A DNA stretch of 61,583 nucleotides, from positions 472,374 to 533,956 of the forward strand of contig DISW01000023.1 of the NCBI GenBank assembly GCA_002422605.1. Reading direction: 5' to 3'. The position numbers and the translations under genes are program-made. The notes under the pieces were generated by a model. The model saw only the letters and a program-made list of their open reading frames with translations. It did no database searches and had not been told where the DNA came from. Shown here piece after piece: positions 7,032-15,716 of this stretch. This DNA is from Bacteriovoracaceae bacterium UBA6200. GTDB taxonomy: Bacteria; Bdellovibrionota; Bacteriovoracia; Bacteriovoracales; Bacteriovoracaceae. Position 1 is the first letter of the stretch, and every line of letters begins with the position of its first letter.

Positions 7032-8143
7032 ATTCTTTCCCAGATCCAATAAGTCACCGCAAGACCGCCATTTCGAAAACTACGTCTGGATACTTCACGG
7101 TATCCTGCAGGTTTTGAGAATAAATCATCCATATCCTTCGGAAGAAGCCAACCGAAGCGAAGTGGTTTATCGATTGTGAGAAATTTCTTCCAGGCCTCTT
7201 TTAAAAAAACGCCACGCTTGCCGCTGATCTGGATGCGCTCTCCGTAGGGAGGGTTGCAAATCATGATGATTGATTGTTCGTGCTGTATAGGTGTTTTAAC
7301 TGAATCCTGATTCTTAAATTCAACAGGAAGATTTTTTACTTCTTCTTTGACTTTTGAAAGGAGATCTTGATTTAGATCAAAACCCTGGGCCTTGGAGACT
7401 AATCCATGAGCTTCAATAGTCTTGGTTTTCTTAAGCATTTTACCTTTGAAAAAAGGAGCACTCTCAAATGCAAACGAACGAAGATGAAGAGGAGTGTAGA
7501 ACGTAAGCGCTTCAGTTAAAAAAGTTCCCGAGCCACACATTGGATCGACCAGTACGACTTCTTCTTCTTTTAGATCTTTAAAAAGCTCAAACACCAAAGC
7601 TGCCGCTATGTTTTCGCGAAGTGGAGCTTCTCCCTTTAATTGCTGGAGATTTCTTTTGTAGAGAGGAAGGCCCGTGAGGTCTAAGCTTAATGTCAGAAGA
7701 TCATCCATCAAACGTATATAGAAAGTTTGAGGAGGGAAATCTTTTTTCTCCCAATCACGACTGAGGGGTTGTCTCACGAGAGCTGCTTTAAGAGCATCGG
7801 TGACTGTTTCTTCAATTCGTCCCGTATGATTGAGACGACTTTGAGTGCAGGATATTTCCCAGTTTGGAGTCGGGTGGGAGAGGTATTTACTCCAATTAAG
7901 ATGAAGGAATTTCTGATAGAGTTTTGGAAAGTCTCTTACCTTAAACTCCTGCAGACGCATGAGAATCCTGGTGGGGATTTTCAGTTTCAGGTGGCCCTCT
8001 ATCATCCAGTCTAAAGAGGCGGTAACTGAGATTCCACCTTTCGTGACTTGAACTTCATTAATGGGACATTTTTCCATCAGCTCCTGATGGGCGAGATCTT
8101 CAAGACCGGGAAGAATGATAAGAAAAAATTGATAAGACTCCAT
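7028..8143 (-). CDS. THUMP-domain SAM-dependent RNA methyltransferase (RlmL/UPF0020 type)
   Basis: 371 residues. The N-terminal 160 or so residues fit a ferredoxin-like plus THUMP RNA-binding region (LEDLAHQELMEK, then a segment with RLNHTGRIEETV). The C-terminal Rossmann methyltransferase has the SAM motif DPMCGSGTFLTEAL near residue 200 and the catalytic NPPYGERI near residue 297, typical of guanine-N2 methyltransferases. The likely substrate is 23S rRNA or tRNA guanosine. It lacks the second methyltransferase domain found in enterobacterial RlmL, so the exact target is left open. It is convergent with the small membrane protein gene, sharing 4 bases. Confidence 0.85.
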   Translation of the reverse strand: MESYQFFLIILPGLEDLAHQELMEKCPINEVQVTKGGISVTASLDWMIEGHLKLKIPTRILMRLQEFKVRDFPKLYQKFLHLNWSKYLSHPTPNWEISCTQSRLNHTGRIEETVTDALKAALVRQPLSRDWEKKDFPPQTFYIRLMDDLLTLSLDLTGLPLYKRNLQQLKGEAPLRENIAAALVFELFKDLKEEEVVLVDPMCGSGTFLTEALTFYTPLHLRSFAFESAPFFKGKMLKKTKTIEAHGLVSKAQGFDLNQDLLSKVKEEVKNLPVEFKNQDSVKTPIQHEQSIIMICNPPYGERIQISGKRGVFLKEAWKKFLTIDKPLRFGWLLPKDMDDLFSKPAGYREVSRRSFRNGGLAVTYWIWERI

Positions 8144-8163
8144 TTTTCCAAGTATGCCTTAAA

Positions 8164-8748
8164 GTGATGGGCAAGTCAGGAGAAATTAGCTATCCTTTTT
8201 CAATGCAGGGCTATCTACAAAAACACGGTTCAGGACATGCTGGACACTCTTTAAAAGTTGAATGGAGAATTATTGGACGAGAAGTCCAGATATCGTTTTT
8301 CGTCACGAAGAGAAGTTCTGAAGCCTGGCATACCGACTCGGTTTTTACTCAGGATTGGAGTAAGAATTGGGGACTCTGGAACAAAGATGTGGTGGAAGCC
8401 TTTATTCAATTAAGAACGACCCCTGATGACATTAAGGCCCCATATTTAGAAGTCCAGCTCTCACCTCTCAATCAACCTTTCGCTCTGATTATTGAAGAAC
8501 CCCGAAAAACTTTTTTTGCTCCTAAAATCTTTAATTACTCTCATGAAGCCTCAGTAGAAGGGAAAGTATGGACTTCAACGATGAAGTTAACTTTGCCGGA
8601 TGAACTCAAAGGAAATCTTCCGTATGGTGGTTTCTTTTCTTGTGTGGGAACTTCCAGTCGGGAGTTCTATGCTTTGAATCCAAATCCTGAAGTTCAGCCA
8701 GACTTCCATCGGCCTGAACTCTTTCTTTCTCTTAATACTCATGAATAA
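8164..8748 (+). CDS. DOMON/CBM9-like domain protein
   Basis: 194 residues, a single beta-sandwich-like domain. The layout LWNKDVVEAFIQ, then YLEVQLSPLNQ, a lone basic EEPRK segment and a terminal ALNPNPEVQPDFHRPE matches the DOMON-like proteins related to family 9 carbohydrate-binding modules. There is no signal peptide, so it is probably cytoplasmic. Ligand unknown; the fold often binds sugars or heme. The start is uncertain: GTG at 8164 and ATG at 8167 are adjacent and no clear ribosome-binding site is present. It overlaps the following methylase gene by 8 bases, indicating coupling. Confidence 0.6.
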   Translation: MMGKSGEISYPFSMQGYLQKHGSGHAGHSLKVEWRIIGREVQISFFVTKRSSEAWHTDSVFTQDWSKNWGLWNKDVVEAFIQLRTTPDDIKAPYLEVQLSPLNQPFALIIEEPRKTFFAPKIFNYSHEASVEGKVWTSTMKLTLPDELKGNLPYGGFFSCVGTSSREFYALNPNPEVQPDFHRPELFLSLNTHE

Positions 8749-9433
8749 ACTCATCTTAATTCCAACACCAATAGCAGATGAAATTCCGCTTGAGCCGGTT
8801 GCTCAGGGTCTGCTTCTTGAGGATGCTTTAAAGGAAGATGTGGTTCTTCTGGTAGAAGAGCATAAAGTTGCCAGACAAAGATGGATTAAATGGGGGCTTC
8901 CCAGAGAGGCGATTGAGAAGTTTCAACTTTATAATGAACATACCCAAGGCAAGATGGCCTCGGAAGTTGTTCAGATGATTAAGAGTGGAAAGAAAGTTTA
9001 CCTTATAAGTGACTGCGGTCTTCCCGCCTTCTGTGATCCCGGACAAACCTTAGTTGATCTTTGCCACAAACAAAAAATAACAGTGACGGCCACGCCGTTT
9101 CCTAATTCCATAGCTCTGGCCATGGCCCTTTCCGGTTTTCCTCACAATCGTTTTAATTTCTGCGGATTCGTCCCTGTTAAAGATCCCGAGCGCGGACAAT
9201 GGATGAAAACGGAATTAAAGCGGCCTGAAACTTTGATTTGGATGGAGACTCCATACCGCCTTAAAAAACTTTTAACTGAACTCCAGAGTACTGGGACTAA
9301 AAGAGAAGTCTTTTTAGGAATGGATTTAGGCAGTAAAGAAGAGCGCCTACTCAGGGGCTCGGTACCATACTTACTCGGCCACTTAGGTGAAAGTGAGAAG
9401 CGGGAATTTGTCCTGATCCTGGCCCCTTTGTAA
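8741..9433 (+). CDS. RsmI-like SAM-dependent methyltransferase (tetrapyrrole methylase fold)
   Basis: 230 residues with the order typical of RsmI-family proteins: an N-terminal LILIPTPI strand, LVEEHKVARQRW, the hallmark ISDCGLPAFCDPG (residues 90-102, SD.G.P...DPG) and ATPFPNSIALAMALSGFP. RsmI methylates the 2'-O of C1402 in 16S rRNA. This shorter, divergent form (RsmI is usually about 280 residues) may be a paralogue with another RNA target. It is coupled to the upstream DOMON-like gene by an 8-base overlap. About 110 bases separate it from the mevalonate operon. Confidence 0.75.
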   Translation: MNKLILIPTPIADEIPLEPVAQGLLLEDALKEDVVLLVEEHKVARQRWIKWGLPREAIEKFQLYNEHTQGKMASEVVQMIKSGKKVYLISDCGLPAFCDPGQTLVDLCHKQKITVTATPFPNSIALAMALSGFPHNRFNFCGFVPVKDPERGQWMKTELKRPETLIWMETPYRLKKLLTELQSTGTKREVFLGMDLGSKEERLLRGSVPYLLGHLGESEKREFVLILAPL

Positions 9434-9480
9434 GAAACATCCGACGCATCTCAAAAAGTTCTAATATTTCAAGCTATTAG

Positions 9481-9507
9481 GCGAGTATTCGCTGGGCGAA
9501 AAGCCCA
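9481..9507. other. Two tandem small hairpins ahead of the mevalonate operon
   Basis: GCGA-GTAT-TCGC (9481-9492) is directly followed by TGGGC-GAAAA-GCCCA (9493-9507), with a short T-rich stretch after it. It could be a weak terminator for the RsmI-like gene or part of the fni leader. No strong -35/-10 pair was seen in this intergenic region, and fni has only a weak ribosome-binding site. Confidence 0.35.
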
Positions 9508-9542
9508 TGACTTTTGAATCCCAATTTGGTATTTGAAAGTTT

Positions 9543-10559
9543 ATGAATTCTTACAAAAAGCCTCCTTTTTCTGATGAGTTAGCAGAAAGAAAAGAGGACC
9601 ACATTCAATTGGCCCCAAAAGCTCGGACAGCTTCGGCCGAACTTGATGGCCGGTTTAATTATGAGCCTATGTTCTTTACCCATCCAAGTGTTGATGAGCG
9701 CTGGAAGACAAAATTTTTAGGTTTTGAATTAGAGTATCCATTATGGATTTCCAGTATGACCGGGGGAACTGATCATGCTGAGAAAATTAATGAGAATCTG
9801 GCCCGCCTCTGTGGCGAGTTTGGACTTGGTATGGGGCTTGGTTCCTGCCGCAGTCTTCTAACTGATCAAACACGTTTAACAGAATTTGCTGTAAAAAAAT
9901 GGATGGAGAAAAGTCCTCTCTACGCCAATATCGGAATTGCTCAACTAGAGGAATTAGTGATGGCGGGTAAGCTCGGACTCCTTCACGAGATGGTGAAAAG
10001 AGTAGAGGCCGATGGTCTCATTATTCACATCAATCCTTTACAGGAGTGGTTTCAGCCGGAAGGGGATCGTTTTAAAATTTCTCCTCTTATCACACTTAAG
10101 AAATTCCTGGATGACACTTCTTATCCGGTCATCGTTAAAGAAGTGGGACAAGGGATGGGCCCTAGAAGTCTCAAGGCTCTTTTGGAACTTCCGCTTGCAG
10201 GAATTGAACTGGCGGCCTTTGGTGGGACGAACTTCACTCTTTTAGAAAATATGAGAGGAGTGGAAGAAAAGTCACGGGAAGGATTTATTTATCAAGGTCA
10301 CACGGCCAGGGAGATGGTAGACATCCTTAATGCTCTTCCAACTCGGGATAAAGAGATCATCATATCAGGGGGCATTAAAACGATGCTTGATGGTTATGAA
10401 TTAAAAATGAAACTAAAGGCCAATTCAGTTATTGGTATGGCTTCGGCCTTCCTGGCACCGGCCCTTAAAGATTACGAAACACTTAGAAATTATTTTCTTG
10501 CCCAGAGAGAAGCGCTTTTAACCGCGAAAGCTCTACTGGAACGAAGAGAGGACGCATGA
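9543..10559 (+). CDS. fni: Type 2 isopentenyl-diphosphate delta-isomerase
   Basis: FMN- and NAD(P)H-dependent interconversion of isopentenyl and dimethylallyl diphosphate, in the cytoplasm. 338 residues, usual length. Visible motifs: ERKEDHIQL near the N terminus (substrate-binding Arg/Lys/His), SSMTGG (FMN contact), HINPLQEWFQPEGD (catalytic Gln and metal-binding Glu), VKEVGQGM and the phosphate-binding IISGGIKT near the C terminus. It is unrelated to the type 1 (Nudix) enzyme. First gene of the mevalonate operon; it overlaps mvaA by ATGA. Confidence 0.95.
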   Translation: MNSYKKPPFSDELAERKEDHIQLAPKARTASAELDGRFNYEPMFFTHPSVDERWKTKFLGFELEYPLWISSMTGGTDHAEKINENLARLCGEFGLGMGLGSCRSLLTDQTRLTEFAVKKWMEKSPLYANIGIAQLEELVMAGKLGLLHEMVKRVEADGLIIHINPLQEWFQPEGDRFKISPLITLKKFLDDTSYPVIVKEVGQGMGPRSLKALLELPLAGIELAAFGGTNFTLLENMRGVEEKSREGFIYQGHTAREMVDILNALPTRDKEIIISGGIKTMLDGYELKMKLKANSVIGMASAFLAPALKDYETLRNYFLAQREALLTAKALLERREDA

Positions 10560-11866
10560 ATACAGTTAGTGGTTTCTCCAAAATGACGAAAGAGCAAAAG
10601 ATTGAATGGCTCTCTCTTCAACTTAAGGGAGATGCAAGTACTTTGGTTCGTAGCATGCCTTATTTCTGGCATCATGATGGTGAAACTCAGAAACGCTTTG
10701 ATGAGTTTTCTGAGAATACTCTGACTAATTACAATTTGCCTTTTGGACTTGCTCCAAACTTCCTCATTAATGGGAAAGTATACTCTGTTCCCATGGTGAT
10801 TGAGGAATCTTCTGTTGTAGCCGCGGCTTCTCTTGGGGCAAAATTCTGGCTTGAAAGAGGCGGTTTTAAAGCACGTGTTCTTTCTACAACTAAAGTTGGT
10901 CAGGTCCATTTCCAGTGGCAGGGTGAGAAAGAAAAACTTCAGAAGTACTTTGCAGAGAATAAGTCTGACCTCTTAAATACAGTCTCTCACATCACCATGA
11001 ATATGGAGCAAAGAGGCGGCGGTATTAAAGATCTTAAATTGGTTGATATGACCGATAAGATTGAAAGCTATTATCAGTTAGTTCTTGAAGCGGAAACCTG
11101 TAATGCCATGGGGGCCAACTTCATAAACTCTGTTCTTGAAGAACTTGCCCGTAATTTTAAAGATGGCGTGGCCCGGGATTCTACTTTTTCTTCTCATGAG
11201 AAGAAAGTTCAAATCATCATGTGCATCCTTTCAAACTACACACCTGATTGTGTGGTGGAGTGTTCTGTAGAGTGCCCGATTGAAGATCTGGGAACATTTG
11301 CCGGAGACATGTCTCCTCAGGAATTTGCTGAGAAATTTGCTCTGGCGGTGAGAATAGCAGAGATTGATCCTAATCGTGCTGTTACACATAACAAAGGAAT
11401 TATGAACGGAGTTGATGCCGTCGTAATTGCTACTGGCAATGACTTTCGTGCCATCGAAGCTTCCGCCCATGCTTATGCCGCTCGCGACGGCCAATACAGG
11501 TCTCTCTCATCAGTGAGTCTTGTTGAAGATAAATTTAAGTTTAGTATCACTTTACCTCTCGCAGTAGGTACAGTTGGTGGGCTTACATCGCTTCATCCGC
11601 TGGCCAAAACGTCACTGGCAATTTTAGAAAACCCTACCGCACCAGAACTCATGCAGATTATGGCGGCAGTTGGACTTGCTCAAAATTTCGGTGCTGTAAA
11701 ATCTCTCGTGACCACAGGTATCCAAAAAGGTCATATGAAACTTCACCTTCTGAACATTTTGAAGCAATTAAACGCTTCAAAAGACCAGATTGAGAAAGGG
11801 AAGAATTTCTTCTCTGATAAGGTTGTTTCATTTACAGCTGTACGTGAATTTTTAAAAAACAATTAA
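10556..11866 (+). CDS. mvaA: Hydroxymethylglutaryl-CoA reductase, class II
   Basis: Interconverts HMG-CoA and mevalonate with NAD(P)H. 436 residues, normal for the soluble bacterial class. Catalytic set visible: Glu in MVIEESSVVAAAS (residues 83-84), Lys in THNKGIMNG (K280), Asp in ATGNDFRA (D296), and His in IQKGHMKLH (H393). The nucleotide-binding NAMGANF motif is at 183-189. The NKGIMNG and GND pattern is characteristic of class II enzymes. The start codon overlaps the fni stop. The HMG-CoA synthase that would supply its substrate is not in this window. Confidence 0.96.
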   Translation: MNTVSGFSKMTKEQKIEWLSLQLKGDASTLVRSMPYFWHHDGETQKRFDEFSENTLTNYNLPFGLAPNFLINGKVYSVPMVIEESSVVAAASLGAKFWLERGGFKARVLSTTKVGQVHFQWQGEKEKLQKYFAENKSDLLNTVSHITMNMEQRGGGIKDLKLVDMTDKIESYYQLVLEAETCNAMGANFINSVLEELARNFKDGVARDSTFSSHEKKVQIIMCILSNYTPDCVVECSVECPIEDLGTFAGDMSPQEFAEKFALAVRIAEIDPNRAVTHNKGIMNGVDAVVIATGNDFRAIEASAHAYAARDGQYRSLSSVSLVEDKFKFSITLPLAVGTVGGLTSLHPLAKTSLAILENPTAPELMQIMAAVGLAQNFGAVKSLVTTGIQKGHMKLHLLNILKQLNASKDQIEKGKNFFSDKVVSFTAVREFLKNN

Positions 11867-11875
11867 AGGCAGAAC

Positions 11876-12817
11876 ATGCGAGATCAATTTTTTTACGGCC
11901 ATGGTAAACTGTTATTGTCTTCTGAATACTTCGTTCTAGACGGAGCAGAGGCCCTGGCCCTCCCAACTACAGTTGGACAGAGTATGAAGGTTAAATACCG
12001 TCATTCTTATCAGCCGACTCTTAACTGGAAAAGTTTTGATCATACCGGGAAGATTTGGTTTGAAGGAGATTTTGAGTTCTGGCATTTTAAACCAATCCGC
12101 CCTCAAGGAAGTGTGACTGAGAAGTTTATTGAGGAGGCCCTTAAGGCCGTTAGACTTCAAAATCCTCATTTCCTTCGTGATGACCTTGATGTTTTCGTTG
12201 AAACTAAAATTGGTTTTCCACTGGAGTGGGGACTTGGTTCAAGCTCAAGCTTCATGTACAACGTAGCTCAATGGGCCTATGTAAGCCCATTCGAACTTCT
12301 CAAAAAAACAATCGGTGGATCAGGGTATGATGTGGCCTGTGCTCAGGCCATGGGTCCTATCCTCTATAAAAAGTTTGAGGGCAAGCCTCAGTGGGAAGCC
12401 GCTCCTTTTAATCCTGGTTTTAAAGATCAATTGTATTTTGTCTACCTTGGGCAGAAGCAAAATTCTGAAAAAGAAGTGATTAAATACAGTGAAACAGACA
12501 TCGATGGTAAGTCACAAATCATTTCTGAATTAACTCAGCTTACACGTGAAATGATTCATGCTCATGATCTTGTGACCTTTAGTAAGATCATTCGTAACCA
12601 CGAAGAGATTATTTCCAGTGCTCTTAAATATGACAAAGTAAAAGATCTGCACTTCAAAGACTTTTGGGGAGAAGCTAAGTCTCTAGGAGCATGGGGTGGG
12701 GATTTCGCTCTCATCACTTCTGATCGTGATCCAGAGACAACTCGCGAGTATTTCAACTCCAGGGGCTTTACAACAGTTATACCTTACTCTGAAATCGTGC
12801 GCTCGGAAGTGAACTAA
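11876..12817 (+). CDS. GYDIA-type GHMP kinase, candidate phosphomevalonate kinase
   Basis: 313 residues of the GHMP kinase fold: an N-terminal YGHGKLLLSSEYFVLDGAEALALP strand-helix, the ATP-binding GLGSSSS at residues 119-125, GGSGYDVACAQ at 147-157 and a C-terminal GAWGGDFALI. The GYDVA motif matches the family named GYDIA, which sits beside HMG-CoA reductase in many Bacteroidota. It lies between mvaA and mvaD, and the operon already has a mevalonate kinase, so the missing step is phosphorylation of 5-phosphomevalonate. The assignment to that step is inference. It starts 9 bases after mvaA and ends 1 base before mvaD. Confidence 0.8.
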   Translation: MRDQFFYGHGKLLLSSEYFVLDGAEALALPTTVGQSMKVKYRHSYQPTLNWKSFDHTGKIWFEGDFEFWHFKPIRPQGSVTEKFIEEALKAVRLQNPHFLRDDLDVFVETKIGFPLEWGLGSSSSFMYNVAQWAYVSPFELLKKTIGGSGYDVACAQAMGPILYKKFEGKPQWEAAPFNPGFKDQLYFVYLGQKQNSEKEVIKYSETDIDGKSQIISELTQLTREMIHAHDLVTFSKIIRNHEEIISSALKYDKVKDLHFKDFWGEAKSLGAWGGDFALITSDRDPETTREYFNSRGFTTVIPYSEIVRSEVN

Positions 12818-12818
12818 T

Positions 12819-13865
12819 ATGAGTTTATTAAGCCCTTTTGAAACCTTAAGCCCTAAGGTTTTTGAAACTACCTGGCGTTCGCCTTCCAATATTGCTTTTG
12901 TTAAATATTGGGGTAAGAAGGGACACCAAATCCCTGCCAATCCTTCTTTGTCGATGACCTTGAAAGAATGTTTTACTGAAACAAAAGTAACATTTATTCC
13001 CCACCATTCACTGGAAGTAGAACTCTATCTGGATGACAATAAGGAAGAACGCTTCGCTTTGAAAATTAAAAGCTATCTTGAAAGTCTTGAATCAGAACTT
13101 CCGCTTCTGAAAAATATTCGTCTAATTATTAAAACAAGAAATACTTTTCCTCATGGGACAGGGATAGCTTCATCTGCTTCTGGTATGTCTGCGCTTGCTC
13201 TTTGTCTTACGGACTATCTGCACACATTAAGCGGTGAGGAAGTTAATGATTTATTCTATAAACGAGCAAGTCATCTTTCTCGTCTTGCCAGTGGAAGTGC
13301 CTGTCGTTCCATTTACGGAGGCTTTACAACTTGGGGAGCTTCTGAACTTCCTGAGAGCTCAGATAAGTATTCTACTCCCTTTGAAGTTCATTCTGAGTTT
13401 TCTCATCTGAAAGATTCGATTCTGGTAGTAAGTGCAGAAGAAAAATCTGTCTCTAGCCGTAGCGGTCATGGACGAATGAATGAACATCCTTTTGCTGAAT
13501 CACGTTTCATTCAGGCCAAAAATAATTTTACTCGTATGGCCTCTGCTCTAAAGAGCGGGGATATGGAAGTGATGGGAAGTATTTTGGAAGGTGAAGCGCT
13601 TTCTCTTCACGCTATGATGATGACTTCTCCTGAGGCCTACATACTCATGCGACCAAATACTGTGGCCGCCATTGAACGAATCTGGGCCATGAGAAGAGAG
13701 ACCGGGCTTCCTCTTTACTTCACCCTGGATGCTGGCCCAAATCTTCATTTAATTTATCCGGAAGCTTTTCAGCATAAAATTCAAACCTTTATTAATCATG
13801 AGCTTTCTCCACTTTGCCATAAAATCATTCATGACGAAGTCGGGGATGGTGCCGTTAAATGCTAA
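12819..13865 (+). CDS. mvaD: Diphosphomevalonate decarboxylase
   Basis: ATP-dependent decarboxylation of 5-diphosphomevalonate to isopentenyl diphosphate. 348 residues. Motifs: SPSNIAFVKYWGKK near residue 21, the ATP loop GIASSASGMSAL at 115-126, ASHLSRLASGSACRS at 150-164 and FTLDAGPNLH near residue 305, which holds the catalytic Asp region. The presence of mvaD argues for the classical pathway (through diphosphomevalonate) and against the archaeal phosphomevalonate-decarboxylase route. It overlaps mvk by 7 bases. Confidence 0.95.
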   Translation: MSLLSPFETLSPKVFETTWRSPSNIAFVKYWGKKGHQIPANPSLSMTLKECFTETKVTFIPHHSLEVELYLDDNKEERFALKIKSYLESLESELPLLKNIRLIIKTRNTFPHGTGIASSASGMSALALCLTDYLHTLSGEEVNDLFYKRASHLSRLASGSACRSIYGGFTTWGASELPESSDKYSTPFEVHSEFSHLKDSILVVSAEEKSVSSRSGHGRMNEHPFAESRFIQAKNNFTRMASALKSGDMEVMGSILEGEALSLHAMMMTSPEAYILMRPNTVAAIERIWAMRRETGLPLYFTLDAGPNLHLIYPEAFQHKIQTFINHELSPLCHKIIHDEVGDGAVKC

Positions 13866-14731
13866 AATCTTATCCTGCTAAAATTTTACTCTTAGGTGAA
13901 TATACAATTTTAAGCGGCTCTAAGGCCCTGGCCCTTCCTTATTGGAAGCTTTCAGGTAAATGGTCTTTCGATAATACGGTATCAGTTGCCCGGGAAGAGT
14001 CTCGCAAAAGTCTGACTACTTTTGTGAAAAGTTCTCAAGCATCTAGTATTGATCTTGAGAGGCTTAATAAAGACCTTGAAGATGGCCTATGGTTCGATTC
14101 CAACATTCCTCATGGCTTTGGGTTGGGAAGCTCTGGGGCCGTGATAGCGGCCCTCTATGACCGCTATGGAAAGCCTCAGAGAGATTTCTCCAGAGATGCT
14201 GAGAATCTTGCCCGCATGGAAGATTTCTTTCACGGCTCTAGTTCCGGACTTGATCCTTTTGTCAGTCATGTGCAAAAACCACTTCTGATTCATAGCTTTA
14301 AAAATGTGGAAGTCTTTTCTGAGGATTTGAATCTGAATGGATTCTTTCTTCTCAATACCGGTAAGCCTCGTCAGACAGGCCCTCTGGTGAATATCTATCA
14401 GGAGAAAATGAAAGATCCTGAATTTAAGCAAGGCTGCGCGAATATCCTCGCTAAAGAAGTTAATTTTGCCATTAATTCTTTAATAGAAAATGATTCTAAT
14501 AATCTCTTCCATCATCTCTGGCATATTTCGAAGTTTCAGTGGGATTTTTTTCCTGAAATGATTCCAACAAAAGAGCGTGCACTTTGGAATAAAGGAATTG
14601 AATCAGGAGATTACGTCTTAAAACTCTGTGGAGCAGGAGGCGGAGGTTATATTCTTGGTTATTCTAATAAGTTTAACCTGCAAGAGATGCAAAACATCCT
14701 CGCAGGTCATGAGCTTATTTCTCTTTCTTAG
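13859..14731 (+). CDS. mvk: Mevalonate kinase
   Basis: 290 residues, a GHMP kinase on the short side for the family. Motifs: YPAKILLLGEYTILSGSKAL at the N terminus, the ATP loop GFGLGSSGAV (86-95), the catalytic HGSSSGLDP with Asp at about 132, and the C-terminal KLCGAGGGGYILG. The combination of GEYTIL and HG.SSG.D is typical of mevalonate kinase. Alternative: this is the phosphomevalonate kinase and the GYDIA protein the mevalonate kinase; motifs favour the call given. Last gene of the operon; its stop overlaps the convergent crotonase stop by 4 bases. Confidence 0.88.
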   Translation: MLKSYPAKILLLGEYTILSGSKALALPYWKLSGKWSFDNTVSVAREESRKSLTTFVKSSQASSIDLERLNKDLEDGLWFDSNIPHGFGLGSSGAVIAALYDRYGKPQRDFSRDAENLARMEDFFHGSSSGLDPFVSHVQKPLLIHSFKNVEVFSEDLNLNGFFLLNTGKPRQTGPLVNIYQEKMKDPEFKQGCANILAKEVNFAINSLIENDSNNLFHHLWHISKFQWDFFPEMIPTKERALWNKGIESGDYVLKLCGAGGGGYILGYSNKFNLQEMQNILAGHELISLS

Positions 14732-15582
14732 TGTTCGATACCAGGTTTTTCTTCATTTTTAATCAGTGAAAGTTTCACAGCGTAGGACATTGATTTTGCC
14801 GGCATGAAATCAAATTCTTTCTGCTCCGGTTTTTTTGTCTTCCAGTCTTCTGACACCATGGAAGCCTTAGCTATTCTTTTATCCATCGCCATGCCCATTT
14901 CAAAATGCGGACGAAGGGATTCGAAGAGACCAAGTTTCGCCTGGATTCTTTGAACAGGAGCTTGTGTGAAAATCGAGTGAAGAAGCTCTTGAGTGGCCTC
15001 GTTTCGGTTTTCCTTCTGATAGGTCATGGCAAGAAAGCCAGATTCAATAAGAGCTTCTTTCTGAATAGGTTTACCAGTTAAAACCCATGAACGAGCAAAG
15101 GCCGGTGGAACAAGTTTAGATAACATGCTCATGCCACCTGCAGCCGGAACCAGTCCGTAACTACAGTGATTGAAAGCAATTTTGGCCTTGTTTGAAGCAA
15201 TTCTAATATCTGCACCTAAAGCGAATTCTGATGCAAGAGTTTCAGAACCTTCACCAAGATCAACCACGATGGTCTGAGGTAATTGCATCATGGCGTAGAT
15301 GATTTTTTGAAGCTTCGAATTGATTTTATCTAATTGATTAGCGGAAGTTTTCGGCAAGGTCTCAAACTCCAAGCCGGATGAAAAATGAGAAGTGCAGGAG
15401 TTAATAAAGATAGAGTTAATTTCAACGCGGGAAGTGCACCAGGCAAATAAACTTTCAAGTTCAAATAACATTTCCAAACGAAACGCATTCTTCCAATCTG
15501 GTCGATTAAGAGTCACGAATAGCGTACGTGTCGTTTTTTCGAGACGAGTGGAAATGGTCGTGTAATTGAACAAAGTTTGCAT
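14728..15582 (-). CDS. Enoyl-CoA hydratase/isomerase (crotonase) family protein
   Basis: About 284 residues from the ATG at 15582, which is preceded by GGAAGGTG; an upstream in-frame ATG at 15633 has no such site. N-terminal LFVTLNRPDWKNAF is the classic crotonase opening; FSSGLEFE corresponds to the oxyanion-hole segment (usually F.aG.D), and VVDLGEGSETLASEFALGADIRIAS to the second oxyanion region (G...g.G.el.l.cD.ria). The catalytic Glu positions of hydratases are not clear, so the CoA thioester substrate and reaction are unassigned. It sits downstream of the DUF2914 gene with a 134-base gap. Confidence 0.75.
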   Translation of the reverse strand: MQTLFNYTTISTRLEKTTRTLFVTLNRPDWKNAFRLEMLFELESLFAWCTSRVEINSIFINSCTSHFSSGLEFETLPKTSANQLDKINSKLQKIIYAMMQLPQTIVVDLGEGSETLASEFALGADIRIASNKAKIAFNHCSYGLVPAAGGMSMLSKLVPPAFARSWVLTGKPIQKEALIESGFLAMTYQKENRNEATQELLHSIFTQAPVQRIQAKLGLFESLRPHFEMGMAMDKRIAKASMVSEDWKTKKPEQKEFDFMPAKSMSYAVKLSLIKNEEKPGIEH

Positions 15583-15662
15583 GTCACCTTCCTTGGTTTC
15601 TTGCCTTAATATTTGTGATTGGATCTCCGCCATTCCATAGCAAAGAATCTAGATCCCGTTTA

Positions 15663-15691
15663 TTTTTTCAAATTTTCAGGTCATGTGTCAA
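15663..15691 (-). promoter_or_regulatory. Weak promoter candidate for the crotonase gene
   Basis: On the minus strand a perfect -35 hexamer TTGACA (15686-15691) is followed by an A-rich stretch around 15661-15668 at -10 spacing. The -10 match is poor. It would allow the crotonase gene to be transcribed separately from trxB and the DUF2914 gene. Confidence 0.3.
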
Positions 15692-15716
15692 AGGGGAAAA
15701 AACTGGTCGCTTTTAG

